Positions 8,047-18,200 of a stretch of 64,000 nucleotides of DNA are shown piece after piece. Position 1 is the first letter of the stretch. Every line of letters begins with the position of its first letter. Source of the DNA: Allorhodopirellula solitaria. Its GTDB lineage: Bacteria; Planctomycetota; Planctomycetia; Pirellulales; Pirellulaceae. The notes below the pieces were generated by a model. The model made no database searches, had not been told where the DNA came from, and saw only the letters and a list, made by a program, of their open reading frames with translations. The stretch is taken from positions 1 to 64,000 of the forward strand of contig NZ_SJPK01000009.1 of NCBI RefSeq assembly GCF_007859855.1, written 5' to 3'. The translations under genes and the position numbers were made by a program.

Positions 8047-11000
8047 ATGGGGTTGGTCGCGCTCAATCGCCTCATTTCACACAACGATTGGCTCGTGGAT
8101 CACGAAACCGGAATCGAATCGGCAACCCAATTTTCTGATATTTGGACCCCGTGCGGCTCAGCTTCCCCTGAGGTGTCGACACTCGTTCACTACTGCCGCA
8201 ATCATGCTCACGGGCGGATGGCCGCTGCGCCGGCGTTCACGCATGTTACCGGAGAGCCGGGTGAGCACGACCGGCTGAGTTTTGCCCAGCTCGATGCCCG
8301 CGCCCGCACGATTGCCGCAGAGATTCAGCGACGAGGTGGCGTTGGAAAACCCGTTCTCGTTGTGCTCGATCCGGGGGCCGACTACGCCGCTTCGCTCTTC
8401 GGATGCTTATACGCCCGGGCGATCGCGGTTCCCATCTATCCGCCGCAGATGCTGCGACTGCAGCATACTCTGCCACGACTCAAGGCGATCATTGAGAACG
8501 CCGACGCGAACATTATGCTGAGCGATCGATCCACGATCGGAGAATCGCTCAGTTCGATGTGGCGGATGCCCAGCGACGGGGCGATCGCCGTCGATGAGAT
8601 CGACTCCGCTGCTGCCGACGGTTGGGACGGTCGGCTGCCCAAGCCCCACGATATCGCCCTGCTGCAGTACACATCCGGGTCGACGGGCAACCCGCGTGGC
8701 GTGGTGCTCACACACCGGACCCTGCTCAGCAATCTGGCGGCGATTGTCGAGCATGTTCACTTCGAGGGGGCCCGCAGTGTGCAGTGGGTGCCACCTTATC
8801 ATGACATGGGTTTGATCGGAGGCATTCTGTTGCCGATCTATCGGGGAGTGGAGACTGTCATCATTTCGCCCGCTGACTTCGTTCGCAATCCGCTGCTGTG
8901 GCTGCGTTGCATCGACCATTACCGCGGTTCGAGTAACGGGGCCCCGAACTTCGGTTACGAACTCTGCGTGCGGCGGGTAGATCACGCCGATTGCGAGGGG
9001 CTCGATCTGAGCTCATGGAAGATGGCCGTGGCTGGCGCAGAGCCGGTTCGAGCCGCAACGCTGCGTCGATTTGAAGAGAAATTCGCGAGATACGGTTTTG
9101 AATCCACGGCATTCTGTCCCGCTTTCGGGATGGCCGAGACGACGGTGATGGCAACGGGATCTCGTTTGGGCGAACCCTACCGGACCTTTCATGTCGACGC
9201 CCAATCTCTCCAGCTCGGCAAGATTGAACTGGTCTCACCGGGCCCCCAATCGACGGTGTCCGAAGATGTTACCGGGACGATGAGCGACGCTGGTTCCTCG
9301 CGACGGGCGGAGTCGTCGGACGACGGTCGGTCGCGGCCGGTGCTGGAGTTAGTGAGTTCGGGGACCCCAGTCGCCGGAATGCACTACGAAATCGTTGACC
9401 CTCAAACTCATCGTGCACTACCCGATGGCGAAATCGGAGAGATCTGGGTACGCGGTGGATCGGTCGCCTCAGGCTACTGGCAGGATGACGAGGCGAGTCA
9501 ATACACGTTCCATGCCAACCTTGCCGCTGCGCCGGAGAATCCGGACGTGCGAGCCGTCGATGCAACGGCCGATTATTTGCGCACCGGCGACCTCGCTGCC
9601 CGAGTCGATGGCGAATTGATCGTTACCGGACGGCTGAAGGAACTGATCATCGTCGCGGGCCGCAATTTCTATCCGCACGACATTGAACAGATCGTGCAAT
9701 CGACCAGCGAAGCGTTCAAACCGGACACGGGAACGGCGTTGAGCGTCGATATCGGCGACAGTGAAGAGATGGTCGTCATCCAAGAGTTGTGGCGGCCCAA
9801 GAAATTCCCAGCCGATGAACTGCTGCCGGAGGTCGTTGCGGCGATTGCCGAGCAAGCTCAAGTGACACCAGCGTCGATCGTGCTCGTCCGCAGCGGGTCG
9901 TTGCCGAAAACCTCCAGCGGCAAACTGCGCCGGACCGACGCGAAGAAGCTCTTTCTCGAGGGCGAATTGGTGGAACTGGCTCGCTGGGAATCCGGAACAC
10001 TGCGGGCGACGACGACGCGGGACATCGAGCCTCCAGCCACGGCGACGGAAACTCAGATTGCGGAGATCTGGTCTCGTATCCTTGACGTCGAGGCCATCGG
10101 TCGCGGCGACGACTTTTTCCATCTCGGTGGCAGTTCACTTCTGGTCGCCAACATGCTCATCGAGGTCGGTGAGTGCTATTCGGTCGCGATTCCGATGAAA
10201 GCGCTGTTCTGCAGTCCCACGCTGGAGGGCTTCTCGGCGTTGGTGGACTCTCACAGCGCTGGGACCGCTGCTCCGCCCACGATCGCGCCGTCGGGCATCC
10301 AATGGAACGAAACAAACCCGCTTTCCTCGGCGCAGCAACGGTTTTGGCTGCTCGACCAGCTGGGACAGACCAATGCGTTCGTGCACGTACCGATCAGTAT
10401 ACAACTCGACCGTCCGCTAGCCCTGCAACAACTGCAGTCGGCGTGTGGGCGGGTGCTCGATCGCCATCCAATGCTGCGAGCTCGGTTTACACAGATTGGG
10501 GCGGACGTCACACAATCGGTCGATGAAGTGGCGGAGGTTGATATCCGAACCTTCCTCAACGATCCGTCCGACGAGAATGAGCTTTCATCAGAACGGCGAG
10601 AGTTTCTCAATGCGCCCTTCGACCTCAGCCAGCCGCCGCTGATGCGGGTGGCGGTCACGAACCAAACCGCGGGCGGCTGCCGGATTGATATCGTCCTACA
10701 TCACTTGGTATGTGATGCGAGCAGCCTGCAGATCCTGCTCGCAGATCTACAGCGCGAGTTTGCCCCCGATTCAGATCGTCGTCCGCAGCGTGATGACGAT
10801 TCCGGGTGCGACGAGGGATCGGCGGCAGCGCAGCTACGCTATGTCGACTACGCCGCGTGGGATTTCGCGCCGCAGCGGCGCGACCAGATACAGGAGCGAG
10901 TGAACTACTGGGCCGAGCGGCTAGCGGGAATGCCCGCGGACTTGAATCTGCCGCAGTGCAGCAATCGCCATCGAGATGCGGCGGTAGCACATTCGTCCGA

Positions 11001-13494
11001 TTCCGGCATACCGGCGTCGACATGCGTCAGCCCCGATCTGATGCGCCAGATCGACAACCTGGCGATCAGTCACAACCTCACCCCGTCGATGGTCTATCTG
11101 ACCGCGCTTGAATGGGTGCTAGCACGCTACGGTGCGAGCGATGATTTCGGGATCACGATTCCCACATCCTCTCGTCCAGCGTCGCAGCTTCGAGACGTCG
11201 TGGGTTGTTTCGTGAACCCCATCGTGTACCGGGCTGAAGTCGATGGTGAGCAGACCGTCGCTAGCCTGCTGTCGGAAACACGCGATGCATTGCTATCGGA
11301 TCTCGAACATGCTGATGTGCCTTTTCAAGACGTGGTCGCCGTGACCGGTGGTGCCCGAGATACCGATCGGATGCCGCTCTCACCAGTAATGTTTTTGTAT
11401 CAGCCGCCGCTGCCATCGGTCACTCGGTTCGGAGCCGCCCGCGTCACGTCCGTCCAGCCCGACTACTCGGCGGTCACGGCATATGATGTTTCATTGATCG
11501 TTCAACCAGGCGAAACAACGGAAATGACCGTCGTCCTGGGCGAACTCGTTTCACCCGACCTCGGTGATCGCATCCTCAGCTCGATGCAGACAGTGCTCCG
11601 GCAACTCGTTGCCCCCGATGTGGGCCAATCGCCGATCTCGTCATTGAGCATCCTGTCGGTCTCGGATCGAGCCAGCCTGGAATCTGCGCAGCAGGGCAAG
11701 AAGATTGAGAACCGGAGTCAAACCAGCGTGGTGGATCGGCTGCGTGAGCACGTCGAGCATCAGCCCGATGCCTTGGCCATCCGCGACGATCACACGGGAC
11801 TGACGTATCGCGAGGTCAACGAACAGAGTGATCGAATCGCGGCGGCTTTGGTCAACGAAGGCGTGCGTCCCTCACCACTCGTCGCTCTGGCGATGCCACG
11901 ACGAGCCGAAGCCATTGTCGCCATTATCGGCATCTGGAAAGCCGGTGCGGCCTACGTGCCGATTGACCTCGATCTTCCCGACGGGCGTCGTGATCAGATC
12001 CTTCGCGAATCAGGTGCGGAGATTGTCGTCGATCCAGAACGATGGGATGTTTGGACGCAGCGTTGCGATACGTCGCCTCAACCGACCTTTCTGGACGCTT
12101 CGATCAATCCAACCGATTTGGCGTACGTGATGTATACCTCGGGATCGACCGGGAAACCCAAGGGGGTTGCCGTGAGCCACAGCAACCTTGTCAATCTGTT
12201 GACATCCTTCGGTGACGAGCCCGGATTTTCGGCGAGTGATTCCATGTTCGCCGTGACGACAATGTCCTTCGACATTTCACTCCTCGAGATGTTTCTCCCG
12301 CTATGGTGTGGCGGTCATGTCTGCCTGACGGCGCACCGAATTGGTGAAGATCCAGAATCCGTGATCGCGGCAATCGAGCAGTCGCATCCCTCGGTGATTC
12401 AGTCCACACCCTCGGCATTTCGAATGCTGCTGTCGGCGAATTGGCGTCCCGCGCCCGGGACACGACTGCTCTGCGGCGGCGAGCCCATGCTCGCCGATCT
12501 GGCCCGCGATCTGTTAGCGACATCCTGTGAGTTATGGAACGTGTACGGGCCTACCGAGACGACGGTTTGGTCCACGGTCACTCGCATCGATTCGGCTGAG
12601 AAAATCAGCATCGGTCACCCGATTGCGAACACGATCTGCCGCGTCGTCGATCGTCATGGTTTGCTCGCTCCGACCGGTGTCGCGGGGGAACTGCACATCG
12701 GAGGTGCGGGGGTGGCGCAGGGTTATTGGCGTGATCCTACGCAAACCGAGGAACGTTTCTTCATCGATCAGGGCGAACGATTCTATAAAACCGGCGACCA
12801 GGTCCGCCGCACACCCAATGGTGACCTAGAGTTTCTCGCCAGGAACGATCGACAGATCAAACTGCGTGGTTTCCGCATCGAACTCGATGAAATCGAATCC
12901 ATGCTGCAGCAGTGCCGTGGCGTCGATCGCGCCGCCGTGGTACTGCGTAACGCCGACGTTCCTGGTGGCAGCCGAATGGTCGCATTTTTCAGTGGACCGG
13001 GAACGGTGGAAACTGTCCGGGCTCAACTGACTGGGATGCTGCCTGACTACATGATACCTGCAACGATCGCTTGGTTAGAAACCCTGCCACGCACTCCGGC
13101 AGGAAAAACTGATTACACGTCATTGCCGTTAGATACACCGCCGCGTGGGGAGCCAGACGATGCATCCACCCAGACGCCTTTGGAAGGTGTGCTGGCCGAG
13201 ATGTGGTGCGAAGTCCTGGGTCGCCAAAGCGTTGGGCGGCATGATCACTTTTTTGATCTTGGCGGGAACTCGTTGATGGCGGCTCAGTTGTTTGCTCGGT
13301 TGCGACAACGATTCGATGTCAACCTACCGCTGCGAGAAGTTTACTCACGACCCACGATTGCCGCATTGGCCGAAGCGATTGTCATCCATCAAGCTGAAAC
13401 CGAGGCGGACGATCTCAGCGACCTGCTCGGCCAGCTCGACACGCTTTCGGACGACGATGTCCTGCGAGCTCTCGAAGAGACCAACAAACCATGA
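8047..13494 (+). CDS. NRPS loading/elongation protein: FAAL-PCP-C-A(Gly?)-PCP
   Basis: 1815 residues from the ATG at 8047. Residues about 40-640 are a fatty acyl-AMP ligase, with LLQYTSGSTGNPRGVVLTH near 205, the FAAL signature WVPPYHDMGLIGG near 248, and KTSSGKLRR at its end. Carrier 1 has FFHLGGSSLLV near 690. A condensation domain follows, with active-site HHLVCD near 884. The adenylation domain has YTSGSTGKPKG near 1362 and YGPTETTVW near 1499. By-eye pocket residues read D-I-L-Q-L-G-V-V-W plus Lys, close to the glycine-type code (inference). Carrier 2 has FFDLGGNSLMA near 1740. The protein should activate a fatty acid and condense it with the amino acid. The stop overlaps the flavoprotein start (ATGA). 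A GTG 40 codons upstream is rejected because it lies in a repeat. Confidence 0.9.
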   Translation: MGLVALNRLISHNDWLVDHETGIESATQFSDIWTPCGSASPEVSTLVHYCRNHAHGRMAAAPAFTHVTGEPGEHDRLSFAQLDARARTIAAEIQRRGGVGKPVLVVLDPGADYAASLFGCLYARAIAVPIYPPQMLRLQHTLPRLKAIIENADANIMLSDRSTIGESLSSMWRMPSDGAIAVDEIDSAAADGWDGRLPKPHDIALLQYTSGSTGNPRGVVLTHRTLLSNLAAIVEHVHFEGARSVQWVPPYHDMGLIGGILLPIYRGVETVIISPADFVRNPLLWLRCIDHYRGSSNGAPNFGYELCVRRVDHADCEGLDLSSWKMAVAGAEPVRAATLRRFEEKFARYGFESTAFCPAFGMAETTVMATGSRLGEPYRTFHVDAQSLQLGKIELVSPGPQSTVSEDVTGTMSDAGSSRRAESSDDGRSRPVLELVSSGTPVAGMHYEIVDPQTHRALPDGEIGEIWVRGGSVASGYWQDDEASQYTFHANLAAAPENPDVRAVDATADYLRTGDLAARVDGELIVTGRLKELIIVAGRNFYPHDIEQIVQSTSEAFKPDTGTALSVDIGDSEEMVVIQELWRPKKFPADELLPEVVAAIAEQAQVTPASIVLVRSGSLPKTSSGKLRRTDAKKLFLEGELVELARWESGTLRATTTRDIEPPATATETQIAEIWSRILDVEAIGRGDDFFHLGGSSLLVANMLIEVGECYSVAIPMKALFCSPTLEGFSALVDSHSAGTAAPPTIAPSGIQWNETNPLSSAQQRFWLLDQLGQTNAFVHVPISIQLDRPLALQQLQSACGRVLDRHPMLRARFTQIGADVTQSVDEVAEVDIRTFLNDPSDENELSSERREFLNAPFDLSQPPLMRVAVTNQTAGGCRIDIVLHHLVCDASSLQILLADLQREFAPDSDRRPQRDDDSGCDEGSAAAQLRYVDYAAWDFAPQRRDQIQERVNYWAERLAGMPADLNLPQCSNRHRDAAVAHSSDSGIPASTCVSPDLMRQIDNLAISHNLTPSMVYLTALEWVLARYGASDDFGITIPTSSRPASQLRDVVGCFVNPIVYRAEVDGEQTVASLLSETRDALLSDLEHADVPFQDVVAVTGGARDTDRMPLSPVMFLYQPPLPSVTRFGAARVTSVQPDYSAVTAYDVSLIVQPGETTEMTVVLGELVSPDLGDRILSSMQTVLRQLVAPDVGQSPISSLSILSVSDRASLESAQQGKKIENRSQTSVVDRLREHVEHQPDALAIRDDHTGLTYREVNEQSDRIAAALVNEGVRPSPLVALAMPRRAEAIVAIIGIWKAGAAYVPIDLDLPDGRRDQILRESGAEIVVDPERWDVWTQRCDTSPQPTFLDASINPTDLAYVMYTSGSTGKPKGVAVSHSNLVNLLTSFGDEPGFSASDSMFAVTTMSFDISLLEMFLPLWCGGHVCLTAHRIGEDPESVIAAIEQSHPSVIQSTPSAFRMLLSANWRPAPGTRLLCGGEPMLADLARDLLATSCELWNVYGPTETTVWSTVTRIDSAEKISIGHPIANTICRVVDRHGLLAPTGVAGELHIGGAGVAQGYWRDPTQTEERFFIDQGERFYKTGDQVRRTPNGDLEFLARNDRQIKLRGFRIELDEIESMLQQCRGVDRAAVVLRNADVPGGSRMVAFFSGPGTVETVRAQLTGMLPDYMIPATIAWLETLPRTPAGKTDYTSLPLDTPPRGEPDDASTQTPLEGVLAEMWCEVLGRQSVGRHDHFFDLGGNSLMAAQLFARLRQRFDVNLPLREVYSRPTIAALAEAIVIHQAETEADDLSDLLGQLDTLSDDDVLRALEETNKP

Positions 13495-15248
13495 TTAAAA
13501 CGAGTCAAGAACGCGACATCGACTTCCTCGTCATTGGCGCCGGGCCTGCCGGTGTGCAGTTGGGATACTTCCTCAAACGGGCTGGTTACGATCATCTCAT
13601 CCTCGAGGCCAATGATCGCCCCGGCACTTTTCTCGAGAAGTACCCGAGGCACGGCAAGTTGTTGTCGATCAACAAGATCCACACCGGATACACCGATCGA
13701 GCCTCCCAGCTCCGCTACGATTGGAACTCGCTGTTATGCGACGACGATGAGATGGCGTTTACGAAATACTCCAAAGAGTATTTCCCGAGCACGGAGGATT
13801 ATGCCCGCTACACCCGCGACTTTGCGGAACGCTTTGATCTGGATATTCAGTTCAACACTCGTGTGGAGTCCGTCGAAAAAGCGATCGATGGCGAAGAGGG
13901 GCACCTTGTTCGTGATTCACATGGGACGACCTACCACGTCCGCTGCCTGATCGTCGCTGTCGGAGTTCAGAAACCCTACATCCCCGAGATTCCTGGCATC
14001 GAGCTGACCGAGAACTACATGGAGATGTCGCTCGATCCAGAGGACTACGCCGGGCAACGTGTGCTGATTCTGGGCAAGGGAAACTCTGCCTTCGAAACCG
14101 CAGACCATCTGACGGCCGCGACGCGGGTCACCCACCTGTGCAGTCCCAGTCCGATCAAGATGGCGTGGCAAACGCATTTCTTCGGTCACCTTCGCGCGGT
14201 CAACAATAGTTTTCTAGACACGTATATTCTCAAAGGACAGAACTCGGTTCTCGATGCAACGGTGGACTCCATCCAAAAGGTTGACGGTGAGTACCACGTT
14301 GAGATCACGTTTGCCCATGCAGAGGGTCAACGAGCCTTGCTGGCTTACGACCGTGTCCTGTGCTGCACGGGATTTCGTTGGGACCCCACGTTCTTCGCCG
14401 ATGACTGCCGCCCTGAGATGGGCTGCGAAGATCGCTTGCCGGCTATGACGAGCTCGTGGGAGTCGACCAATCTGCCGGGCGTGTTCTATGCCGGCACCAT
14501 CACCCAGATCCGCGATTTGAAGAAGACCATGTCGAGCGTTCTGCATGGGTTCCGTTTCAATACTGCCTCGTTATTCAACGTGATCGCTGAGCAGTTCATG
14601 GACGCACCCTGGCCCGCAGACACCTTCGCTGCCACGGCAGAGAACATTGCCGACAAGATCACTGCGCAGGTCAGTTCGGCGGCCGGATTGATGCACCAAC
14701 CTGGCTTCCTCGGCGATTGTCTCGTGGTTGATGACGAGAGCGGCCAAGCCAAGTATCACGAAAATCTGGCGGTCGACTACATCCAGGACAGCGCGTTTGC
14801 ATCGAATCCCCACTACTACATCATCACGATGGAATACGGTGAGTTCGAGGGTGACATTTTCAACAAGCAGCGTGTCCCCGATGCAGCCAAAGGGTACGAC
14901 GATGCCTACCTGCACCCTCGGATCCGCCGCATGTGCCGCGGCCGGTTGATTGCCGAACACCATATCTCCGAATCACTCGAGAATGATTGGCGCGTCGGCG
15001 AGCATCCCGGCGAACGCCCCTTGATCCGCGCGATTGATTTTATCGGTCAAGCAGACCCGACGGACTATCAACGCACGCATCGAAATCAATTGCTCTGTTT
15101 CCTCAACGCGCAGCTGGCAGTGGGATCACCCTCGCTCGCTGAGATGCCAGACGACTCTTCGTGTCCTTCGATGAGCTCCCCTTCTCCAGCGATCCCCGCA
15201 GCTACTCATTCAGCAGGAACCTCATGTCCGACATCCAGAAACGGCTAG
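13491..15248 (+). CDS. FAD-dependent oxidoreductase/monooxygenase within the NRPS operon
   Basis: 585 residues. An N-terminal Rossmann fold carries GAGPAG (residues 16-21) for FAD. A second dinucleotide site, ILGKGNSAFETADHL, lies near residue 191, and a C-T-G-F motif near 290 (CCTGFRWDPTFF) closes the fold, as in flavin monooxygenases and FOXRED2-like proteins (Pyr_redox_3). The C-terminal 190 residues are less familiar. It is translationally coupled on both sides (4-nt overlap upstream, 25-nt overlap with the next NRPS), so it very probably acts on the peptide or a precursor. Candidate reactions are N-hydroxylation, Baeyer-Villiger oxidation or alpha-oxidation; the sequence does not decide. 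The last 30 residues are Ser/Pro-rich and may be a read-on tail. Confidence 0.85.
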   Translation: MIKTSQERDIDFLVIGAGPAGVQLGYFLKRAGYDHLILEANDRPGTFLEKYPRHGKLLSINKIHTGYTDRASQLRYDWNSLLCDDDEMAFTKYSKEYFPSTEDYARYTRDFAERFDLDIQFNTRVESVEKAIDGEEGHLVRDSHGTTYHVRCLIVAVGVQKPYIPEIPGIELTENYMEMSLDPEDYAGQRVLILGKGNSAFETADHLTAATRVTHLCSPSPIKMAWQTHFFGHLRAVNNSFLDTYILKGQNSVLDATVDSIQKVDGEYHVEITFAHAEGQRALLAYDRVLCCTGFRWDPTFFADDCRPEMGCEDRLPAMTSSWESTNLPGVFYAGTITQIRDLKKTMSSVLHGFRFNTASLFNVIAEQFMDAPWPADTFAATAENIADKITAQVSSAAGLMHQPGFLGDCLVVDDESGQAKYHENLAVDYIQDSAFASNPHYYIITMEYGEFEGDIFNKQRVPDAAKGYDDAYLHPRIRRMCRGRLIAEHHISESLENDWRVGEHPGERPLIRAIDFIGQADPTDYQRTHRNQLLCFLNAQLAVGSPSLAEMPDDSSCPSMSSPSPAIPAATHSAGTSCPTSRNG

Positions 15249-18200
15249 CCTCACTCACCCCGGCGAAACGGGCGTTGCTTGAGCAGATGCTGCTGGAGCG
15301 GGCTGGGACACGAGGTTCCAAGATCATGCCGCGGCCCCGTGGTTGTGATGAACAGCTCTCCGATGCGGAACGCCGGCTGTGGTTTGTGGACCAAATTGCC
15401 AAGGACGATCCATTCTATAACATGCCTTTGGCAGCACGCTTGCGCGGTCCCCTCGACCGGGAATCGCTGCAGCATGCGGTCGATCAGTTAGTGGCCCGGC
15501 ATGAATCGCTACGTTCGACCTATCATCTCGTCGACGGAGAACCCCAGCGAACGATTCACGAGCAGATGCGTGTCGACTGCGTTTGGTATGACGTCTCGCA
15601 CGGCGAGCATGTCGAGGCGGACCTGAAACGCCGCATGCGGGTTGCCGGTCGGACGCCGTTTGATCTCGAGCACGGCCCTCTGCTACGCGTGAACGTCTAT
15701 CGCATCAGCGATGACGAACACGTCGTGCTGTTTGTCATGCACCACATCGTCTCGGACGGGTGGTCGATGATCGTGATGCTACGTGAGCTCACGCTCGTTT
15801 ACGAAGTCGCTCAAGGCGACCATGCCGCTAGCGATGAGAGCAATGCGACACTGCCACCGCTGGCGATCCAGTACGCAGACTTCGCTCGCTGGCAGCAGGA
15901 ACGAAGCTCGAGTGAGCGTATCGAAGAGCAGATGGATTATTGGCGACGCAACCTCCAGGATGCGCCTGCGGTCCTCGACCTGCCCACGGATCGACCTCGG
16001 CCGGCAGTCCAAGACTTCATCGGTGCGACGGTCGAGTTCGAGTTTTCACGGGAATTAACGACCGCCATCAATGAACTCGCGACCCGTTTGCAAACGACAC
16101 CTTTCGCGGTTCTGATGGCGGCGGAGGCCGTTCTGCTCGGGCGATACTCGCAGAGCGATGACCTCGTGCTGGGGACCGCCTCAGCCGGCCGGACGCATCC
16201 GGAGATTGAGCCCCTAATCGGATTCTTCGTCAACACGCTCGCCCTGCGCATTCGCTTGCATGATCAACCCACGTTTGCGGACCTCGTCGGGCAGGTCCAT
16301 CAGCGAACAGTCGAGGCCCACGAGCACGCCGATGTCCCTTTCGAGCGACTCGTTGAGGAACTTGCACCGTCCCGCGATCGCAGTTTCTCGCCAATCTTTC
16401 AATCGGCGTTGGTGATGCAGAATCTGCCGCGCGACATCAGTGAGAAGGGCAGGTTGGAAGTCGAACCCATGCTCGTCGATAACGGTACGGCCAAGTACGA
16501 CTTGACGTTCTTTTTGTGGGAGGAGTCCCACCGGCTGATCGGTCATGTCGAGTATCGTTCGACTCTGTTTGACCGCGAGACGATCGAGCGATTGATCGAC
16601 TCCTTTCGCACGCTACTCGAGGCAGCGACCGGCTCTCCGGAAACGCAAGTCGATCGATTGCCGATTCTTTCGAGCGACCAATACGACCAGGTAGTCCATG
16701 CATTCAATGCAACCGAAAAGGGCTATCCCGGACCGCACTTGCTGCATGAACTCGTTGCCACTCAAGCGGCAAAGTTTCCTGAGAAAACGGCTGTGGTCGA
16801 TCGATCGCAGAGCATCAGCTACGACGAATTGATGCGGCGTGTCGATTGGTTCGCCGGGCAACTACTCGAAGCGGGCGTCCAGCGTGAGTCCGCAGTCGTC
16901 ATTCGTCTGCCGCGATCGGTCGACCTAATCGCTGCGATCTTGGGTGTTTTGAAAGCGGGAGGCTCTTTCGTGCCAGTCGATCCGGGCCTGCCGTCGGCCC
17001 GAGTCGAACACATCGTCACGGATACCGCTGCGGTGGCCGTCGTGGACGAGGAGTGGATTGCGACGCGCGGCGAGCTGACTGTACCCACTCACTTTCCCGA
17101 CATCGATCCGGGCGATCGAGCCTACGTGATCTTCACTTCCGGCTCGACCGGACGCGCTAAGGGCGTGGAGATCGAACATGACGGCATCAGCAACTTTGTT
17201 CGTGCGCAGATCGACCGGATGGGGCTAACAGCGGACGATCGCTTCAGTTTCAGCTTTTCCCCATCGTTCGATGGCGCCGTTTCGGAGATCTTCTACGCAC
17301 TCGGTAGTGGCGGCACGTGCGTGGTCGTTGACCAAGAGACGTTGTTGGTCCCCGATGCATTGGCCGAACTGCTCCGCGATCAACGCGTCAGCGTAGCGAA
17401 GTTTGCACCCGCGGTACTGGCGATGCTCGATCATGAGCACCTCCCCTACCTACGGACGGTTGCGTCCGCTGGTGACAAGCTCAGTGGTGAGCTCGCCCGT
17501 CGTTGGACCGAGGGCGGCCGGCGTCTGTTCAACGGATACGGTCCGACCGAAGTCTCCGTAGGCTGCTCGATGATGCCGCTGCACCGCGAGTGGACCGGCG
17601 AGCGTCCGCCGATCGGTGGCCCGATGCATAACATGCTGATGTATGTTCTCGACGAGCATCGGCAACCGCTACCCATTGGTGCCACCGGCGAGATCTACAT
17701 CGGTGGCCGCGGAGTCGGACGCGGCTACCTGAATCAACCCGAACAAACCGCCGCCGTTTTTCTGCCCAATCCATTTCTCGGTGAGAAAACAAGGCCGCAT
17801 TCCCGTATGTACCGCACCGGCGACCTGGGACGATGGCTTCCCGGCGGTGTCGTGGAATTCGTCGGACGAGCGGACGATCAAGTCAGCTTGCGTGGATACC
17901 GGGTCGAACCGGGCGAGATCGCAGCAACTCTCGAAACACTCGGCGAAGTCCGCCAAGCGGCCGTCATCGAACGTCGTGACCGCGAGAACACACAGCTCGT
18001 CGCCTATGTCGTCCCGCAGCCCAACGCGGCGAAAGACGCCAAGGGATCCCAACTGCAAGCCGATCATGTGACGCATTGGCGAAACCTGTTTGAGCAAACC
18101 CACCGTCTCGCTCCACCCGTACTCGACAACTCGTTCAATATCACGGGATGGGTGAGCACGTATACCGGCACGCCGATCCCCAGTGACGAGATGAAGCAGT

